A stretch of DNA of 64,000 bases from Burhinus oedicnemus (Eukaryota > Chordata > Aves > Charadriiformes > Burhinidae). Both the position numbers and the translations under genes were made by a program. The notes under the pieces were generated by a model. The model worked only from the letters and a program-made list of their open reading frames with translations, was not told where the DNA came from and searched no databases. The DNA lies in contig VFFE01008422.1 of NCBI GenBank assembly GCA_008921705.1, positions 2,147,990 through 2,211,989 on the forward strand, read 5' to 3'. Position 1 is the first letter of the stretch; every line of letters begins with the position of its first letter. Shown in pieces: positions 61,852-64,000 of this stretch.

Positions 61852-64000
61852 AGAGGGGAAATCCGCTAAGGGAAGTAAATATTTTTTGATGCCGTCCACA
61901 GTTCCCTTTTTCTTCTAATTCATGTGAGATTTAATATAAATAATTGTATTATGGAGTTCTGCTATAGTGATTTTTGGTACGGAACTCACAACAGTGGAAT
62001 ATATTATTTAATGTGTTACGTGAAATGTTATGTGTTATCACATCTTAACATATATGTTATCATTCTGAAGCTTTCTGAAGTCCAGTAATTGGTAAAGTAA
62101 AATAATTCCTCTTTTTGTCTGGCAAAATTTCATCAGAGTATATCTGGGGTTTCTGGAAAGATTCAGTAATTTTCTGGAATCTCCTGCCCAATATGAGTGT
62201 ATACAGTAGAAATCAATAGTTTGTATGTAGCCTCCCACTAGTTGTGCTGTATAGTAACTACAATAATTAACTTTGTAATCCTCCACACTTTTTGGGAGCG
62301 TCTGAGGGAATTTCAATGCTTTCGTTATTGCAATATGATTTGAAAGACCTCTGGTTTCAGGAGGCATAACAATTTGCTTAGGGCCAGGGTACACCTATTG
62401 CAGCAAGAGGCTTTACAACTACATGACCATGTGCCGTGCCAGTCAATGCTACTAGAAGAGGAGAGAGATGGAGCCTGAGTGAAATGCTGTGTCCCTTTCT
62501 GGTAAAACTTCAACTCTGAAGTTGCACTTAACTTTTACTGTAGACAAAGTCCAGATTTCTCCCAATATATAAAAGCTGAATAATTTCTCACATTATCATG
62601 ACAATGTTAAAGTCATCAGCTGCTCTGGTGGTTCCACATGTGATCTGCCGGTTTTTGTGCCTAGTGAAAGCAATTTGGATGCCTCTTGAACTCACAGGAC
62701 CTAACACATAGAAACAGAGGGGTATTGTTGTTGGTAATGATGAAATTTACACCACTCATTTATTTCAAATCTATTTTTTATCCTATCATGAATCACAATA
62801 GAGTTCATTAAATGTAGCTGAACCTCTTCAAACTTCAGAAATTTGGAGTTACGAAGAATCTATTCTGTTGCCTTCCTACTATCTGTCTTCATTGTTACAG
62901 GGAATAGATGGTTAACAGAAAATCCAAGTAGGTATGTTGAAATAGACCTTTCTTTAGCTAAGCTGCCGTACTGAAGCATTATTATTTATTTCATTCTCCA
63001 GAGGGAATTTTTAGGTTGGTTTGTGGCTTATAGGTGTAGTGGAATTTGCAGATGTACTTTTGCAGACATAGTTTGTACTAGTGGAATTCTGCTCCAGCTC
63101 AAACGGTACTACTGCAGCTTACTCTCAAGGTAATCACGGGCTGAAGCTGAGCATTTTTTAAAAAGCTATCTCTGTTTCTATAAGCTGAGCTGATGCTTTG
63201 TTGTCTGATTGAATGTTAAATTCTCTAAAATACATAGCAACAAAACACACAACACCACAGACATATTCTCATTTGAGCTTCAAATTCTTGATACTTGACC
63301 ATACCTACAACTAAAAGTCAAGGGTCTCTATGATAGAAGCATTTAGTGTCAGTAAGATGGACTCTACATCAATACAAAGAAGAATGCAGAAGTGACTCAT
63401 TTTGCCTAAGGAATATAAAATTTGTGCACAGTTCATTGAATTCAGTCATGGTTTGAACAAAAATACCTGCTATTTGTGAGTTATTTATTACCTACTTCTT
63501 TTTAATTTGACAGTGATTCAGCATTAGCATGATAGCAGTAAATGACATTTAGAAAAAATCAAAAGCCAATAACCTGAAAGCAGTGTTGTGACACAAAAAC
63601 AAATGTCCTGTATTACAGTCAGAAAGAACTGAGCTGGATCAGAAACTTCAAAAAGTAAGGACCATAATCTCATATCCTTTGGCCTCTTTCTGTTATCCAA
63701 GGAGTAGCGAGGACCCCTATTTTACGTAGGAACCAGGACTGAAGATATTTCAGACATTGTAAATACCAGCTATTTGTGTTCCCGTAAGGATTTCACTGAC
63801 TTATAACTGAATTTAAGCGGAAAACAGTAGCGGCAATCTCTAGGGAAAACTGAGTACAATTACACAGAAATAAACTGGGGGAGATGTGCAACAGATTAAT
63901 TGACCTGCCTACTCATTGTGAGAATCTATAAATTATGACTATTTTGGTTATATACTAATTTACTGCTTTGACTAGAAATGTCAATAGGAATATTCTTTGC
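61852..64000. other. Upstream flank beyond the solo LTR
   Basis: 2.1 kb of AT-rich DNA. No gene, repeat family or motif recognised. Confidence 0.6.

Overview
The window is avian nuclear DNA holding one protein-coding gene, SYK (spleen tyrosine kinase), on the minus strand, almost end to end. The reading frame is split into 13 short exons with GT/AG borders. The repeats are of bird types: CR1 LINE 3' ends finishing in ATTCTGTG/ATTCTATG-like octamers, and avian retroviral LTR relatives. These point to a bird. I cannot name the species. Human SYK lies on 9q22, whose bird counterpart is the Z chromosome, so a Z location is likely but inferred.

Layout, read in transcription order (high to low coordinates). 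64000-60221: upstream flank with one solo LTR (61284-61846). 60220-59385: CpG island with two ETS/PU.1-like sites and a probable non-coding exon 1 ending at 59676. 59675-37698: intron 1, about 22 kb, with a full-looking CR1 tail (45348-45720), a CR1 broken by about 0.94 kb of GC-rich DNA (40620-42109), a G-quadruplex motif and an isolated GC-box/CCAAT pair. 37697-37245: exon 2 with the start codon and N-terminal SH2 domain. 35810-23109: exons 3-6 (inter-SH2 linker, C-terminal SH2, start of interdomain B). 18359-18291: exon 7, the 69-base cassette that separates the long and short SYK isoforms. 11847-10907: exons 8-9 (rest of interdomain B, activating tyrosines, glycine loop). 9648-5322: exons 10-14 (kinase domain and stop). 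5321 to about 3130: probable 3' UTR. 3130-1: downstream flank without a recognised gene.

I joined the exons by splice sites and phase. The coding parts sum to 1911 bases, or 636 residues plus stop (613 without exon 7), against 635 for human SYK. Every phase closes without a frameshift. All key residues are present: both SH2 phosphotyrosine-binding arginines, the VAVK lysine, the HRD and DFG aspartates, the paired activation-loop tyrosines and the linker tyrosines. The gene therefore appears intact.

I found no novel multi-gene system, CRISPR array, tRNA or rRNA. The points most worth a second look are regulatory: exon 7 has a poor 5' splice site, and a perfect CTCF core motif lies 1.6 kb downstream of it in the next intron. 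The interdomain B sequence also differs from the mammalian one around the Cbl-site tyrosine and the residue equivalent to Ser297.
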